Shown: positions 29,783-40,830 of the stretch, piece after piece | Position numbering within the stretch: position 1 is the stretch's first letter | How the letters are laid out: every line of letters begins with the position of its first letter | Assembly: GCF_900116905.1 (NCBI RefSeq) | Contig: NZ_FPCG01000004.1 | Location: forward strand, 124,001-188,000 | Direction of reading: 5' to 3' | DNA from: Micrococcus terreus | Lineage (GTDB): Bacteria; Actinomycetota; Actinomycetes; Actinomycetales; Micrococcaceae | Length of the DNA stretch: 64,000 bases | The notes under the pieces: generated by a model | What the model was told of the DNA's origin: nothing | Databases searched by the model: none | The model's input: only the letters and a program-made list of their open reading frames with translations | Made by a program: the position numbers and the translations under genes

Positions 29783-30805
29783 GTGCAAGGCAACGCGATC
29801 TTCCGTCACACCAACGCCTCTCTGCTCTCGGTCACCGAGGTCGTGGCCCCCGTCACGGTCACCTCTGACCAGATCGACGACGAGCTGGTGGAGGTGCTCA
29901 CGCGGCTCAAGCTGCCCCGAGGCCTGCTGCAGCGGGTGGCCGGCGTGCATGAACGGCGCAACTGGGAGGAGCCGGATCAGTTCCAGCGCGGTGCCGCAGA
30001 AGCGGGCCGAGCAGCCCTGGAGCAGGCCGGCGTGGATGCCTCCGCCGTCGGGCTGCTGGTCAACACCTCGGTGACCCGCCAGACCCTGGAGCCCTCCGTG
30101 GCCGTGAGGATCCACCACGAGATGGGCCTGCCGACCTCGGCCACGAACTTCGACATCACCAACGCCTGCCTGGCCTTCGTCAACGGCATGTCCCTGGCCG
30201 CGACCATGATCGACGCCGGGCAGATCGACTACGCCGTGGTGGTGGCCGGGGAGGACTCGGTGAAGGTCCAACGGGCGACACTGGCCAATCTGCACGCCGA
30301 GTACGTGGACCGCAGCAACGTCATGGAGCAGTTCGCCTCCCTCACCCTGGGCTCCGGCGCAGCCGCTGCGGTGATCGGCCGCTCCGACCTGCACCCGGAA
30401 GGACACCGGATCCGTCGCGGCATCACCCGCGCAGGCACCGACCACCATGACCTGTGCGTGGGCGACCACGAGGGCATGTTCACCGACTCCACCGCCCTGC
30501 TCAAGGACGGCCTCGAGCTCGTCATGGACGCCTGGAACGAGGTCCCGGAGGACTGGAACTGGGGCCAGATGGACCGGTACATCACCCATCAGGTCTCCCA
30601 GCTGCACACCGACTCGATCATCGAGGCCGCCGGCATCGACCGCGAACGGATCCCCACCACCTTCCCCGTCCTGGGCAATGTGGGCCCCGCATCCCTGCCC
30701 ATCACCCTGGCCCGTGAGGCCGATTCGCTCCAGCGCGGCGACCGTGTGCTCTGCCTGGGCGTCGGTTCCGGACTGAACACCGCCATGCTGGAGATCGACT
30801 GGTGA
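29783..30805 (+). CDS. oleA: OleA, acyl-CoA head-to-head condensing enzyme
   Basis: A thiolase-superfamily enzyme that joins two fatty acyl-CoAs into a beta-keto acid, the committed step of long-chain olefin synthesis. In 340 residues the catalytic Cys is C129 (DITNACLAF) and the conserved Glu of OleA is E103 (TLEPS), 26 residues earlier exactly as in Xanthomonas OleA. His (ITHQVSQLH) and Asn (LGNVGPAS) complete the active site. E103 separates it from plain FabH. The GTG at 29783 has AGG 8 nt upstream. It overlaps oleBC by GTGA. Substrates in Micrococcus are branched C13-C16 chains; here not determinable. Confidence 0.93.
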   Translation: MQGNAIFRHTNASLLSVTEVVAPVTVTSDQIDDELVEVLTRLKLPRGLLQRVAGVHERRNWEEPDQFQRGAAEAGRAALEQAGVDASAVGLLVNTSVTRQTLEPSVAVRIHHEMGLPTSATNFDITNACLAFVNGMSLAATMIDAGQIDYAVVVAGEDSVKVQRATLANLHAEYVDRSNVMEQFASLTLGSGAAAAVIGRSDLHPEGHRIRRGITRAGTDHHDLCVGDHEGMFTDSTALLKDGLELVMDAWNEVPEDWNWGQMDRYITHQVSQLHTDSIIEAAGIDRERIPTTFPVLGNVGPASLPITLAREADSLQRGDRVLCLGVGSGLNTAMLEIDW

Positions 30806-33609
30806 GACTGCCCGCCGCCCCTGCCTTCATCCCTGACCACTCCGCGCTGCCGGGTCTCGATCCGGCGTGGAGCCGACTCGTCACAGCCCAGACCGTGGAC
30901 GGCGAGCGGACCTTCCACGTGCTGGACACCGGACCGGTCCTCGAGGCCGCCGGCATCAGTCCCACCGGCACCATCCTGGCCGTCCACGGCAACCCCACCT
31001 GGTCCTATCTGTGGCGTTCTGTCGCTGCGGCGACGGTCCGCGCCGGACAGCGACCCGGCGCCCGACAGGTCTGGCGCGTGGTGGCACTGGACCAGTTGGA
31101 CATGGGCTGCTCGGAGCGGTTGGCCCACCCCGGTCTGCCCGTTCCGGCCACCGCCGAGGAGTCCGGTCAGCCGAGCACGGCGCTGGGCTACCGCACCCTC
31201 ACCGGGCGCATCGCGGATCTGGATGCGGTGGTGCGAAAGCTGGGCCTGGATGTCCAGGCTCGCCAGGGCCACCGGATCGTCACGCTGGGACACGACTGGG
31301 GCGGTGTCGTGTCCCTGGGCTGGGCCGGGCGGAACCGGGACCTGGTCTCGGCCGTGATGACCCTGAACACCGCCGTCCATCAGCGGTCGGAGGACCCGTT
31401 GCCTGCCCCCCTGCGCGCGGCGCTGGCTGGCCCTTTGCTGCCCGGTTCCACCGTGGTCACCGACGCTTTCCTCCGCACCACCACGGCCCTGGGCCACCCG
31501 TCTCTGACCCCTGAGGTCAAGACCGCCTTCCATGCTCCGTACACGGCCGATGCCGCACCGGGCACGGCGGCCGGCGCGGCGGAGCGTCGTGGCGGGATCG
31601 GCGGATTCGTGGCGGACATCCCCGTGGGCCCGGAGCACGGTTCCCATGCCGAACTGCAACGGGTCTCCTCGGACCTGGCCCTGCTGGGACGCGAGTCCAC
31701 GCCGGCCCTGATCCTGTGGGGACCGAAGGATCCGGTGTTCCTGGACCGGTATCTGGCGGACCTGCTGGAACGCCTCCCGCAGGCGGATCTGCACCGCTTC
31801 GAGACAGCCGGGCATCTGCTGCCCGAGGACGTGGACATCACCGAACCGATCCTGCTCTGGCTCGAGCGGGCTGTGCCCACCGAGATGGATCGCGTCCAGC
31901 CGTCACCTGCCGCAGACCGGGCCCCGTCCTCCTGGTCGGACGACCAGCGGCCCCTGTGGTCATTCCTGGACGAGTGGCGTGACCAGGACACGCTCGCGGT
32001 GGTGGATCTGGCCGGGACGCACCCTGGCGAGGTCACCTGGGAGCGCTTGGCCTCCGTCGTGGACTCCGTGGCCTGCGGGCTGCAGGAGACCGGCGTCCGT
32101 CCCGGGGACCGTGTCTCCCTGATGGTCCCACCCGGGCGGGACCTGACTGCGATCCTCTACGCATGCCTGCGACTGGGCGCCATCGGAGTGGTGGCCGATG
32201 CCGGTCTGGGAGTGGCCGGGATGACCCGAGCCGTCCGAGCGGCCCGCCCCCAGTGGATCATCGGTGAGCTGCCCGGCCTCAGTGTGGCCCGCGTGCAGTC
32301 CTGGCCCGGCCGCCGGATCTCTGTGCGCACGCATTCCGCCGTGGTGGCATCCGGGCTGCGGGTCGAGGACTCGATCTATTCGATGATGGACCGCCATGCC
32401 GCAGAGCGCTTCACCGGTCCGGCTCCGGCTCCGTCTGATCCAGCGGCCATCCTGTTCACCTCCGGATCCACCGGTCCGGCCAAGGGTGTGATGTACACGC
32501 ATGGCCGTCTGGCAGCCCTGGCCGCCCTGCTGCGCGATGTCTTCGACGTCCGCCCCGGGTCCTCCCTGCTGGCCGGCTTCGCTCCGTTCGCCCTGCTCGG
32601 ACCGGCCATCGGGGCTACCTCGGCCACGCCGGACATGTCCGTCACGGAGCCGGCGAGCCTGACCGCCCAGGCGGTGGCCGCGGCCGCCGACGCCGCCGGC
32701 GCCACGATCGTCTTCGCCTCACCGGCCGCGCTGCGCAATGTGGTGGCCACCGCCGAGTCGCTGGACGATGCCCAGCGCTCCACCCTCGCCCGCGTGGACC
32801 TGGTGCTCTCCGCCGGCGCACCGGTGCATCCGGTCCTGATGGCCCAGGTCGCCCAGGTCTTCCCCTCGGCACAGATCCACTCCCCGTACGGGATGACCGA
32901 GTCGCTGCTGCTCACCGACATCGATCGGGACACTATCGAGCAGGTCACCTCGGCCGACTCTGACCAGGACGGTGTCTGCGTGGGGCTGCCGGTGGGTCCC
33001 GTGCGCGTGGCCATCGCCCCCCTGCGCGCCGACGGCACCTCCTCGGACACCCTGCTCGAGGGCCCGGAGGCGTTCGGCGTCCTGGGCGAGGTCGTCGTCT
33101 CAGCGCCGCATATGAAGGCCGGGTATGACCGACTGTGGCTCACGGACGCGCGGTCCAAGCGTGACTCCACCCCGGAACGGGACTGGCATCGCACTCAGGA
33201 TGTGGGTCACCTCGACGACGACGGTCGGCTCTGGATCGAAGGTCGCCTCCAGCATGTGGTCACCTCGCCCGATGGCCCGGTCGCCCCGGGCGGGCCGGAA
33301 GCACGCATCGACGCTCTTGCGGGCGTGCATCGGGCCGCCGTCGTGGGGGTCGGGCCGGTGGGCACCCAGGCGGTGGTGGCCGTCGTCGAACCCTCACCGG
33401 TGCCCGGAGTCCGCTCCCCGCGTCCCGGGCTGGCCGATGCCGAGCTGACCCGTCAGGTCCGTTCGGCCGCCGCCCCGGTGCCGGTCTCGGCCGTGCTGGT
33501 CACGGACACCGTCCCGGTGGACATCCGCCACCAGTCCAAGATCGACCGGACACGATTGGCCGGATGGGCCGAGCGCATCCTGTCCGGCGGGAAAGTCGGT
33601 CGACCATGA
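30802..33609 (+). CDS. oleBC: OleBC fusion: beta-lactone decarboxylase and beta-lactone synthetase
   Basis: One 935-residue chain carrying two ole activities. OleB part (1-360) is a haloalkane-dehalogenase-like alpha/beta hydrolase: HGNPTWSYLWR (62-72), nucleophile D165 in GHDWGG, D310 and H338 (AGHLLPED). It decarboxylates the beta-lactone to a cis-alkene. OleC part (about 385-930) is an ANL enzyme with P-loop TSGSTGPAKG (553-562) and YGMTE; it closes the beta-hydroxy acid into the lactone using ATP. OleB and OleC are separate genes in Xanthomonas and Shewanella; the fusion is known from M. luteus and relatives. It is coupled to oleA by GTGA and to oleD by ATGA. Confidence 0.93.
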   Translation: MRLPAAPAFIPDHSALPGLDPAWSRLVTAQTVDGERTFHVLDTGPVLEAAGISPTGTILAVHGNPTWSYLWRSVAAATVRAGQRPGARQVWRVVALDQLDMGCSERLAHPGLPVPATAEESGQPSTALGYRTLTGRIADLDAVVRKLGLDVQARQGHRIVTLGHDWGGVVSLGWAGRNRDLVSAVMTLNTAVHQRSEDPLPAPLRAALAGPLLPGSTVVTDAFLRTTTALGHPSLTPEVKTAFHAPYTADAAPGTAAGAAERRGGIGGFVADIPVGPEHGSHAELQRVSSDLALLGRESTPALILWGPKDPVFLDRYLADLLERLPQADLHRFETAGHLLPEDVDITEPILLWLERAVPTEMDRVQPSPAADRAPSSWSDDQRPLWSFLDEWRDQDTLAVVDLAGTHPGEVTWERLASVVDSVACGLQETGVRPGDRVSLMVPPGRDLTAILYACLRLGAIGVVADAGLGVAGMTRAVRAARPQWIIGELPGLSVARVQSWPGRRISVRTHSAVVASGLRVEDSIYSMMDRHAAERFTGPAPAPSDPAAILFTSGSTGPAKGVMYTHGRLAALAALLRDVFDVRPGSSLLAGFAPFALLGPAIGATSATPDMSVTEPASLTAQAVAAAADAAGATIVFASPAALRNVVATAESLDDAQRSTLARVDLVLSAGAPVHPVLMAQVAQVFPSAQIHSPYGMTESLLLTDIDRDTIEQVTSADSDQDGVCVGLPVGPVRVAIAPLRADGTSSDTLLEGPEAFGVLGEVVVSAPHMKAGYDRLWLTDARSKRDSTPERDWHRTQDVGHLDDDGRLWIEGRLQHVVTSPDGPVAPGGPEARIDALAGVHRAAVVGVGPVGTQAVVAVVEPSPVPGVRSPRPGLADAELTRQVRSAAAPVPVSAVLVTDTVPVDIRHQSKIDRTRLAGWAERILSGGKVGRP

Positions 33610-34601
33610 CACCGAAGCCGTTGAAGGTCCTGGTCACCGGATCGTCCGGGCTGCTCGGCGCCGGAGTGGCCGGCCGCCTGGTGGAGGCCGGCCATGACGT
33701 GGTGACCCTGCAGCGGCGCCCCTCCGGGGTCACCGGTGCCCGTGATGTCCAGGGCTCCGTGACGTCCGCGGAGACCGTGCGCCAGGCGATGGCAGGACGG
33801 GACACCCTGGTGCATGTGGCGGCCAAGGTCTCCGTCTCCGGTCCTGCCGAACAGTACGAGCAGGTCAATGTCCAGGGCACCCGCAACGTCGTGGAAGCGG
33901 CCCAGGAGGCCGGAGTGGAGCGGATGGTGCACATCTCCTCCCCCTCCGTGGCGCACGCAGGGACCTCGATCGTGGGCGAGGGGGCCGGGCCTGCGGATCC
34001 GGACCATGCCCGAGGCCACTATGCACGCACCAAGGCGCAGGCAGAACTGCTCGCCCTGGCTGCGGACGCGGAGGACTTCCGGGTCCTGGTCCTGCGCCCG
34101 CATCTGATGTGGGGGCCCGGAGACACTCAGCTGACGGATCGGATCGTCGACCGCGCCCGTCAGGGCAGGATGCCCCTTCTCGGTCCAGGGGCCGCCCTGG
34201 TGGACACCCTCTACACGGAGAACGCGGTGGATGCCGTGCTGCGAGCCGTGGAGGCGGTGGATCGGGTGCATGGAGAGGCACTGGTGGTCACCAACGGCGA
34301 ACCGCGGGCCATCGGCGAGCTGGTCCGGGAGATGGCCCGCGCCGGCGGCGCACCGGCACCCCGCCTGCGGATTCCTGCCCGCGTGGCGACTTCCGCCGGT
34401 GCGGTGATCGAACGGATCTGGGAATGGGCCGACCTGGGCCGCAGCGGTGACGAGCCGCCCTTGACCCGGTTCCTGGCAGAGCAGCTCTCCACCGCTCACT
34501 GGTTCGACCAGCGGCGCACGCGGGAGGTCCTGGACTGGACGCCCCGCGTCAGCGTCGACGAAGGCCTCGAGCGACTGGCCGACCACTACCGTTCGGTGTG
34601 A
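33606..34601 (+). CDS. oleD: OleD, NADPH-dependent beta-keto acid reductase
   Basis: An extended short-chain dehydrogenase of 331 residues that reduces the OleA product to a beta-hydroxy acid. It has the N-terminal nucleotide motif TGSSGLLGAG (11-20) and the catalytic Ser (HISSPS, 111-112) and YxxxK (Y139, K143; HYARTK). The 3-beta-HSD-like middle reads VLRPHLMWGPGD. The ATG overlaps the oleBC stop, ending the operon. Confidence 0.92.
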   Translation: MTPKPLKVLVTGSSGLLGAGVAGRLVEAGHDVVTLQRRPSGVTGARDVQGSVTSAETVRQAMAGRDTLVHVAAKVSVSGPAEQYEQVNVQGTRNVVEAAQEAGVERMVHISSPSVAHAGTSIVGEGAGPADPDHARGHYARTKAQAELLALAADAEDFRVLVLRPHLMWGPGDTQLTDRIVDRARQGRMPLLGPGAALVDTLYTENAVDAVLRAVEAVDRVHGEALVVTNGEPRAIGELVREMARAGGAPAPRLRIPARVATSAGAVIERIWEWADLGRSGDEPPLTRFLAEQLSTAHWFDQRRTREVLDWTPRVSVDEGLERLADHYRSV

Positions 34602-34662
34602 ACCTCAGGGCAGAATGAGCGGGCATCGCCTCACATCACACCCCACCTGAGGAGCACCTGAT

Positions 34663-35361
34663 ATGACCACTGTCGTCATGGCGCTGAGCGCCGCCCGTCA
34701 CTGGACCCTGGCTGACGGCACCCAGCACCCCACCGGATTCTGGGCCGAGGAGTTCGTGGTCCCGTACACCGCGTTCCGTGACGCCGGCTTCGAGGTGCTG
34801 GTCGCCACACCCGGTGCCGTTCCACCTGTGGTCGATGAGCTCAGCCTGGGTCTGTCCGGCGGACTGCCCTCGACCACGCGCCGACTGCGGTCCCAGCTGG
34901 CCGCGCTCGAACCGGTCCTGGCCTCTCCTGCGGATCTGCATGAGGTGGATCCGATGTCCCCGGACATGGTGTTCTACCCCGGCGGCCACGGTCCGATGGA
35001 GGACCTGGCGGTGGACCGTGCCAGTGGCGAGCTGCTGCGCCAGCGTCTGGAGTCCGCCCGGCCGATCGCCCTGCTCTGCCATGCCCCCGCAGCCGTCTTG
35101 GCCACGGCAGACCAGCAGGGCCGCTCCCCGTTCACCGGCCGACGCATCACGGCACTGTCCAACCTGGAGGAACGGGTCAATCCCTTCGCCTGGAAGGCCT
35201 CGTGGCTGCTGCAGGACCGGCTCGAGCAGATCGGCGTTCGCTACGAGAAGGGGCTGCTGCCCTTCCGTCCTCACGTGGTGGTGGACGGCACCCTCTACTC
35301 GGGGCAGAACCCTCAGTCCTCCCAGCGGCTGGCCGAGATGATCATCACGGACCTGGGCTGA
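34663..35361 (+). CDS. DJ-1/PfpI (type 1 glutamine amidotransferase-like) protein
   Basis: A 232-residue member of the Hsp31/HchA-like branch. The nucleophile elbow is C139-H140 (ALLCHAPAAVL) and the supporting acid is in GFWAEEF (E29/E30). This arrangement is typical of glyoxalase III-type or protein-repair enzymes; the actual role is not decidable. GAGGAG lies 8 nt before the ATG. It converges with parE, 12 bp apart, and follows oleD by 61 nt with no visible terminator, so some readthrough from the ole operon is possible. Confidence 0.87.
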   Translation: MTTVVMALSAARHWTLADGTQHPTGFWAEEFVVPYTAFRDAGFEVLVATPGAVPPVVDELSLGLSGGLPSTTRRLRSQLAALEPVLASPADLHEVDPMSPDMVFYPGGHGPMEDLAVDRASGELLRQRLESARPIALLCHAPAAVLATADQQGRSPFTGRRITALSNLEERVNPFAWKASWLLQDRLEQIGVRYEKGLLPFRPHVVVDGTLYSGQNPQSSQRLAEMIITDLG

Positions 35362-35373
35362 GTCCGCCGCCGG

Positions 35374-37482
35374 TCAGGCATCGATCCGGTCGCGGTCCAG
35401 ATCATCGGCACCGGAGATGATGAACTGCTTGCGAGGGGCGACCTCGGAGCCCATGAGCAGGTCGAAGATCTGCTCGGCACGCTCCACCTCGGAGATGTTG
35501 ACCCGGCGCAGCGTGCGGTGTCGAGGATCCATGGTGGTCTCGGAGAGCTGGTCGGCATCCATCTCACCCAGGCCCTTGTAGCGCTGGATCGGCTCCTTGT
35601 AGCTGCGTCCGTCCTTCTCCAGCTGCGCCAGCAGGGTGTGCAGCTCGTTCTCGGAATAGGTGTAGACCACTTCATTGGCGCCCGAGCCGCGCGTGACCAC
35701 CTCCACCCGATGCAGGGGCGGCACCGCGGCATACACCCGTCCGGCCTCCACCATGGGCCGCATGTACCGGAAGAACAGGGTCAGCAGCAGGGTGCGGATG
35801 TGAGCGCCGTCGACGTCGGCATCCGTCATCAGGATGACCTTGCCATACCGGGCGGCCTCCAGATCGAAGCTGCGTCCCGCTCCCCCGCCGATCACCTGGA
35901 TCAGCGCGGCGCACTCGGCGTTGGAGAGCATGTCGCCCACCGAGGCCTTCTGCACGTTGAGGATCTTGCCGCGGATGGGCAGCAGCGCTTGGAAGTCCGA
36001 GGACCGGGCCAGCTTGGCGGTGCCGAGTGCAGAGTCGCCCTCCACGATGAACAGCTCGGAGCTGGCCACGTCATTGGTCCGGCAGTCGGCCAGCTTGGTC
36101 GGCATGGTGGAGGTCTCCAAGGCGTTCTTGCGCCGCTGGTTCTCCTTGTGCGTCCGCGCGGAGATCCGAGACTTCATCTCCGCCACGACCTTCTCCAACA
36201 GCTGGGAGGTCTGGGTCTTGTCCTGCCGCTTCGAGGACGCGAACAGTGCGGTGAGCTCCTTCTCCACCACCTTGGCCACGATCGCGCGGACCGCCGGAGT
36301 GCCCAGCACCTCCTTGGTCTGTCCCTCGAACTGCGGTTCGGCCAGTCGGACGGTCAGCACGGCGGTGAGCCCGGCGAGGACATCGTCCTTCTCGAGCTTG
36401 TCGTTGCCGGCCTTGAGCTTGCGCGCGTTGGCCTCCACCGTCTTGCGGAAGGTCTTGAGCAGAGCCTGCTCGAACCCGGACTGATGGGTTCCTCCCTTGG
36501 GTGTGGCGATGATGTTGACGAAGGACCGGAAGGTGGTGTCGTATCCGACGTCCCAGCGCAGGGCGATGTCCACCTCGCACTCGCGCTCCACATCCTCCAT
36601 CGCGGTCCGACCGTCGTCGCCGAGCACCGGGACACGCTCGGAGAACGATCCGGTGCCCTGCAGGCGCCAGACATCGGTCACCGGGCTGGCGGAGGACAGG
36701 TGCTCAGCGAACTCAGAGATGCCGCCGTCGTACTGGAAGACCTCTTCCACAGGACCGTCTGCGCCGGGGGTGCCGGGCAGACGCCGCTCGTCCCGGATGC
36801 TGATGCGCAGTCCGGGCACCAGGAATGCCGTCTGCCGAGCACGGCCCTGCAGCTCGGTGTAGGAGAACTTCGCATCAGGCGTGAAGATCTGTTCATCGGC
36901 CCAATACCGCACGCGGGTTCCGGTCTGACCGCGCTTGGCCTTGCCGACCACGTCCATCGGCGAGATGTCCGTGGAGGGTTCGAAGGGGGCATCTGGGCGG
37001 TGGGTGGATCCGGAGTCCGTGAAGCGACCCGGCTCTCCACGGCGGAACGACATCTGATGGATCTTGCCGCCCCGGAAGACCTGGACGTCCAGACGGGAGG
37101 ACAGGGCGTTGACCACCGAGGCGCCCACGCCGTGCAGACCGCCGGAGGCCGCATAGGAGCCGCCGCCGAACTTGCCGCCAGCATGCAGTTTGGTGAAGAC
37201 CACCTCGACACCGGACAGGCCGGTGCGGGGCTCGATGTCCACCGGGATGCCGCGTCCGTTGTCCTCGACCTCCACGGCCCCGTTGGCATGCAGGGTGATG
37301 TCGATCGACTGCCCATAGCCGGCCAGGGCCTCATCCACCGAGTTGTCGATGATCTCCCAGAGACAGTGCATCAGACCCCGGGAGTCCGTGGAGCCGATGT
37401 ACATGCCCGGTCGCTTCCGGACCGCCTCCAGCCCTTCCAGCACCGACAGATGACGGGCGTTGTACTCACTGCTGCGGGACAC
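35374..37482 (-). CDS. parE: DNA topoisomerase IV subunit B
   Basis: The ATPase subunit of topo IV, 702 residues. The GHKL ATP site shows EIIDNSVDEALAG and VEVEDNGRGIPVD, and the ATP lid reads GLHGVGASVVNALS. The TOPRIM domain has LFIVEGDSALGTAK and DADVDGAHIRTLLLT. YKGLGEMDADQL ends the core. The GTG at 37482 has AGAGGA 7 nt upstream. Its partner parC is about 14 kb away on the other strand. Confidence 0.92.
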   Translation of the reverse strand: MSRSSEYNARHLSVLEGLEAVRKRPGMYIGSTDSRGLMHCLWEIIDNSVDEALAGYGQSIDITLHANGAVEVEDNGRGIPVDIEPRTGLSGVEVVFTKLHAGGKFGGGSYAASGGLHGVGASVVNALSSRLDVQVFRGGKIHQMSFRRGEPGRFTDSGSTHRPDAPFEPSTDISPMDVVGKAKRGQTGTRVRYWADEQIFTPDAKFSYTELQGRARQTAFLVPGLRISIRDERRLPGTPGADGPVEEVFQYDGGISEFAEHLSSASPVTDVWRLQGTGSFSERVPVLGDDGRTAMEDVERECEVDIALRWDVGYDTTFRSFVNIIATPKGGTHQSGFEQALLKTFRKTVEANARKLKAGNDKLEKDDVLAGLTAVLTVRLAEPQFEGQTKEVLGTPAVRAIVAKVVEKELTALFASSKRQDKTQTSQLLEKVVAEMKSRISARTHKENQRRKNALETSTMPTKLADCRTNDVASSELFIVEGDSALGTAKLARSSDFQALLPIRGKILNVQKASVGDMLSNAECAALIQVIGGGAGRSFDLEAARYGKVILMTDADVDGAHIRTLLLTLFFRYMRPMVEAGRVYAAVPPLHRVEVVTRGSGANEVVYTYSENELHTLLAQLEKDGRSYKEPIQRYKGLGEMDADQLSETTMDPRHRTLRRVNISEVERAEQIFDLLMGSEVAPRKQFIISGADDLDRDRIDA

Positions 37483-37657
37483 GATGTCTTCCTCTGCTGG
37501 ATGAACGGATGGGACCGTCCTTCAGGGTATCCGCGCGGCTGCCGCTTTCCCTGGCGACTGGCCGCCGCTGGACTCGGATTGACCCGCGATGGGGTACGCG
37601 GGAAGCGAAACCGCGCCACGCGGAGGGTCTCTGGAGAACAAAACCCGACAGAAGGTG

Positions 37658-37677
37658 GTTGCATAGGTGTACGCAAC
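37658..37677. promoter_or_regulatory. weak inverted repeat before DUF7455 gene
   Basis: GTTGC and GCAAC arms separated by 10 nt, about 65 nt upstream of the ATG at 37741. It could be an operator or chance. Confidence 0.2.
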
Positions 37678-37740
37678 ACCGATCCTGCGGCCACGACTGG
37701 CCGACCCCAGGATCAGGGGCACCAGAAGAGGAGGCCAGCC

Positions 37741-37962
37741 ATGACCACCACCGCCACGATCGACCCGCCGGCACTGACCGGCGCTGACCGCTGCGACCGC
37801 TGCGGAGCACAGGCCTATGTGCGCGCTGTGCTGAACGTCGGAGGCGAGCTGCTGTTCTGCGGCCACCACGCTCGCGCAGTGGAGGATACCCTGCGCCCTC
37901 AGACCACGGTCTGGCAGGACGAGACCGCCAAGCTCCATGAGAAGGAGCCGGTGGACGCCTGA
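37741..37962 (+). CDS. DUF7455 small zinc-ribbon-like protein
   Basis: A 73-residue protein common in actinobacteria near sigA and parE. One CxxC (CDRCGAQAY) and a second half C-G-H-H (LLFCGHHARAVED) suggest a single metal site. Function unknown. AGGAGG precedes the ATG at good spacing. It diverges from parE and converges with the SGNH hydrolase across a strong terminator. Confidence 0.85.
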   Translation: MTTTATIDPPALTGADRCDRCGAQAYVRAVLNVGGELLFCGHHARAVEDTLRPQTTVWQDETAKLHEKEPVDA

Positions 37963-37987
37963 TCGCCGCCGTCCAACTCAGCTCCAT

Positions 37988-38021
37988 CGAGGACCCGTCA
38001 CCAGGTGGTGACGGGTCCTCG
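37988..38021. terminator. bidirectional terminator DUF7455 / SGNH hydrolase
   Basis: A near-perfect 16-bp stem (37988-38003 with 38006-38021); the palindrome centre will open to a small loop. It lies between convergent genes. Confidence 0.8.
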
Positions 38022-38044
38022 TCTGTCTGCGGGCCCTGGCCGAC

Positions 38045-39181
38045 TCAGCCGGCCGTCGTCGTGCTCTCCAGGACCGAGGTGACCAGCAGCGGCGCCTGTT
38101 GCGCGTGTCCGGTGGCTGTGGGGTGCATGAACCCGGGGATGTCCAGGCTGGAGAACGGCGGGACGATCCAGGAGTGATGCTGGCTGGCCCCGATGCGCGG
38201 GTCCAGGCCCCGCCCCTCGAAGGTGACGGTGGGGTCCACCAGCCGGAATCGCTCCGACCCCGTCTCGGCATTGAGCCGCTCCACCGTCTCCCGCTGCAGC
38301 GCCGTGTAGTCCTGCTGGATCCGGTTGAGCTCAGCTCCGGCGTCATACCATCCGGCCGGCCCCTCGGGAAGGGTGTAGCTGTCTCGGTTGATGAGCATCG
38401 GGTAGGCGACCAGGTGGATGGTGGCCGTGCCGGACGAGGCACGGTCGATGTCCCGCAGCGCCGCGGCCAGTCCGTCCTGGATGGTCCCCAGTCGTCCCTC
38501 AGCCACGGAGAGCGACCGCTCGCACCCGATCGCCTCGCGCAGCACGAAGCACTGGACCACGATGTCCACGAAGCCGCCGTCGTTGCCGCCGATCGTGAGG
38601 AAGACATGGTCGGTCTGATCCGAGACCGAGGCGATCTGCGAGTGGGCCCACAGATGACAGGCCGCCGTGGCCGTATAGATGCTCCCAGCCGGCGCCAGAG
38701 CCACCCTCCGGTACTCATAGAACCGGTCCTCAGGTGCACTGCGGCAGAGCCCCTCTGCCTCCACCCGCCGCTGCCATTCAGCGGACTGGTCCGCCACCGT
38801 GGGATACGAGCTGCGTGGCAGCCAATAGCTGCGTGTGCGGGACGTCTCCCACCTCAGATGGCGCGGCTGGGAGAGATCGGCCAGCACGCCTCCGCCGCAG
38901 GCGGCCATGGTGATCTCGGCCCCCAGCTGCCGAGCGGCCACCGGCCCGTAGGCCAGATCCGAGCGCATGCAGGGCCGGTCGGAGTAGGCCCCTGCTCCGT
39001 TGCCGGACGAATAGGAGTCTCCCAGGACTACGATCTGCGCTGGCGAGGACTCCGCGCCGGAGGATCCCTCTGTTCCGGTGGCCTGAACCGGTGCGGCCCC
39101 GGCCATCAGAGCCGCGACCAGGACCACGCCGGCGAACCAACGCGATCGTCGGGACGGAGCGGAGTGGTCGAACGTCGTCAT
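38045..39181 (-). CDS. secreted SGNH/GDSL hydrolase
   Basis: A 378-residue exported esterase/lipase-like enzyme. A signal peptide is clear: a basic start (SRRSRW), hydrophobic core AGVVLVAALMAGAAP and an A-x-A site at VQA near residue 34. Block I is GDSYSSGNGAG with Ser56; block III is TIGGNDGGF; block V is HPTATGHAQ with the catalytic His. Six cysteines in the mature part suggest disulfides, as in secreted Streptomyces-type lipases. ATG 39181 is chosen for the signal peptide and AGGAC site; a TAGTGT hexamer at 39222-39227 is a possible -10. Confidence 0.9.
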   Translation of the reverse strand: MTTFDHSAPSRRSRWFAGVVLVAALMAGAAPVQATGTEGSSGAESSPAQIVVLGDSYSSGNGAGAYSDRPCMRSDLAYGPVAARQLGAEITMAACGGGVLADLSQPRHLRWETSRTRSYWLPRSSYPTVADQSAEWQRRVEAEGLCRSAPEDRFYEYRRVALAPAGSIYTATAACHLWAHSQIASVSDQTDHVFLTIGGNDGGFVDIVVQCFVLREAIGCERSLSVAEGRLGTIQDGLAAALRDIDRASSGTATIHLVAYPMLINRDSYTLPEGPAGWYDAGAELNRIQQDYTALQRETVERLNAETGSERFRLVDPTVTFEGRGLDPRIGASQHHSWIVPPFSSLDIPGFMHPTATGHAQQAPLLVTSVLESTTTAG

Positions 39182-39268
39182 GGAAAGTCCTGCCCTCGAG
39201 TGATGCTGTGTGATGCAGGACACACTACGGGAGGTGTCCGACGAGCCCGGGGGTACCGCCGGTGAACA

Positions 39269-39307
39269 CAGAACGGCCCCGCACCGTGCGGGTGCGGGGC
39301 CGTTCTG
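39269..39307 (-). terminator. sigA terminator
   Basis: A perfect 17-bp stem (39269-39285 with 39291-39307), 5-nt loop, starting 14 nt past the sigma factor stop. Confidence 0.85.
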
Positions 39308-39321
39308 GGACGCTGTCCGAC

Positions 39322-40683
<1,362 letters not shown>

Positions 40684-40830
40684 TCAGAGCCTTTCGTTCG
40701 GACGTCGGCGACGCCCTGACGGTCAACACCACGATGACCCTGTCAAGTCAGCGATGTTGGGCGCGGACCGTTTCGGCGCATGCTGCACCGGCCGTTCCGC
40801 ACCCCACTGACAGCAGGGTCTTTCCTCGGT

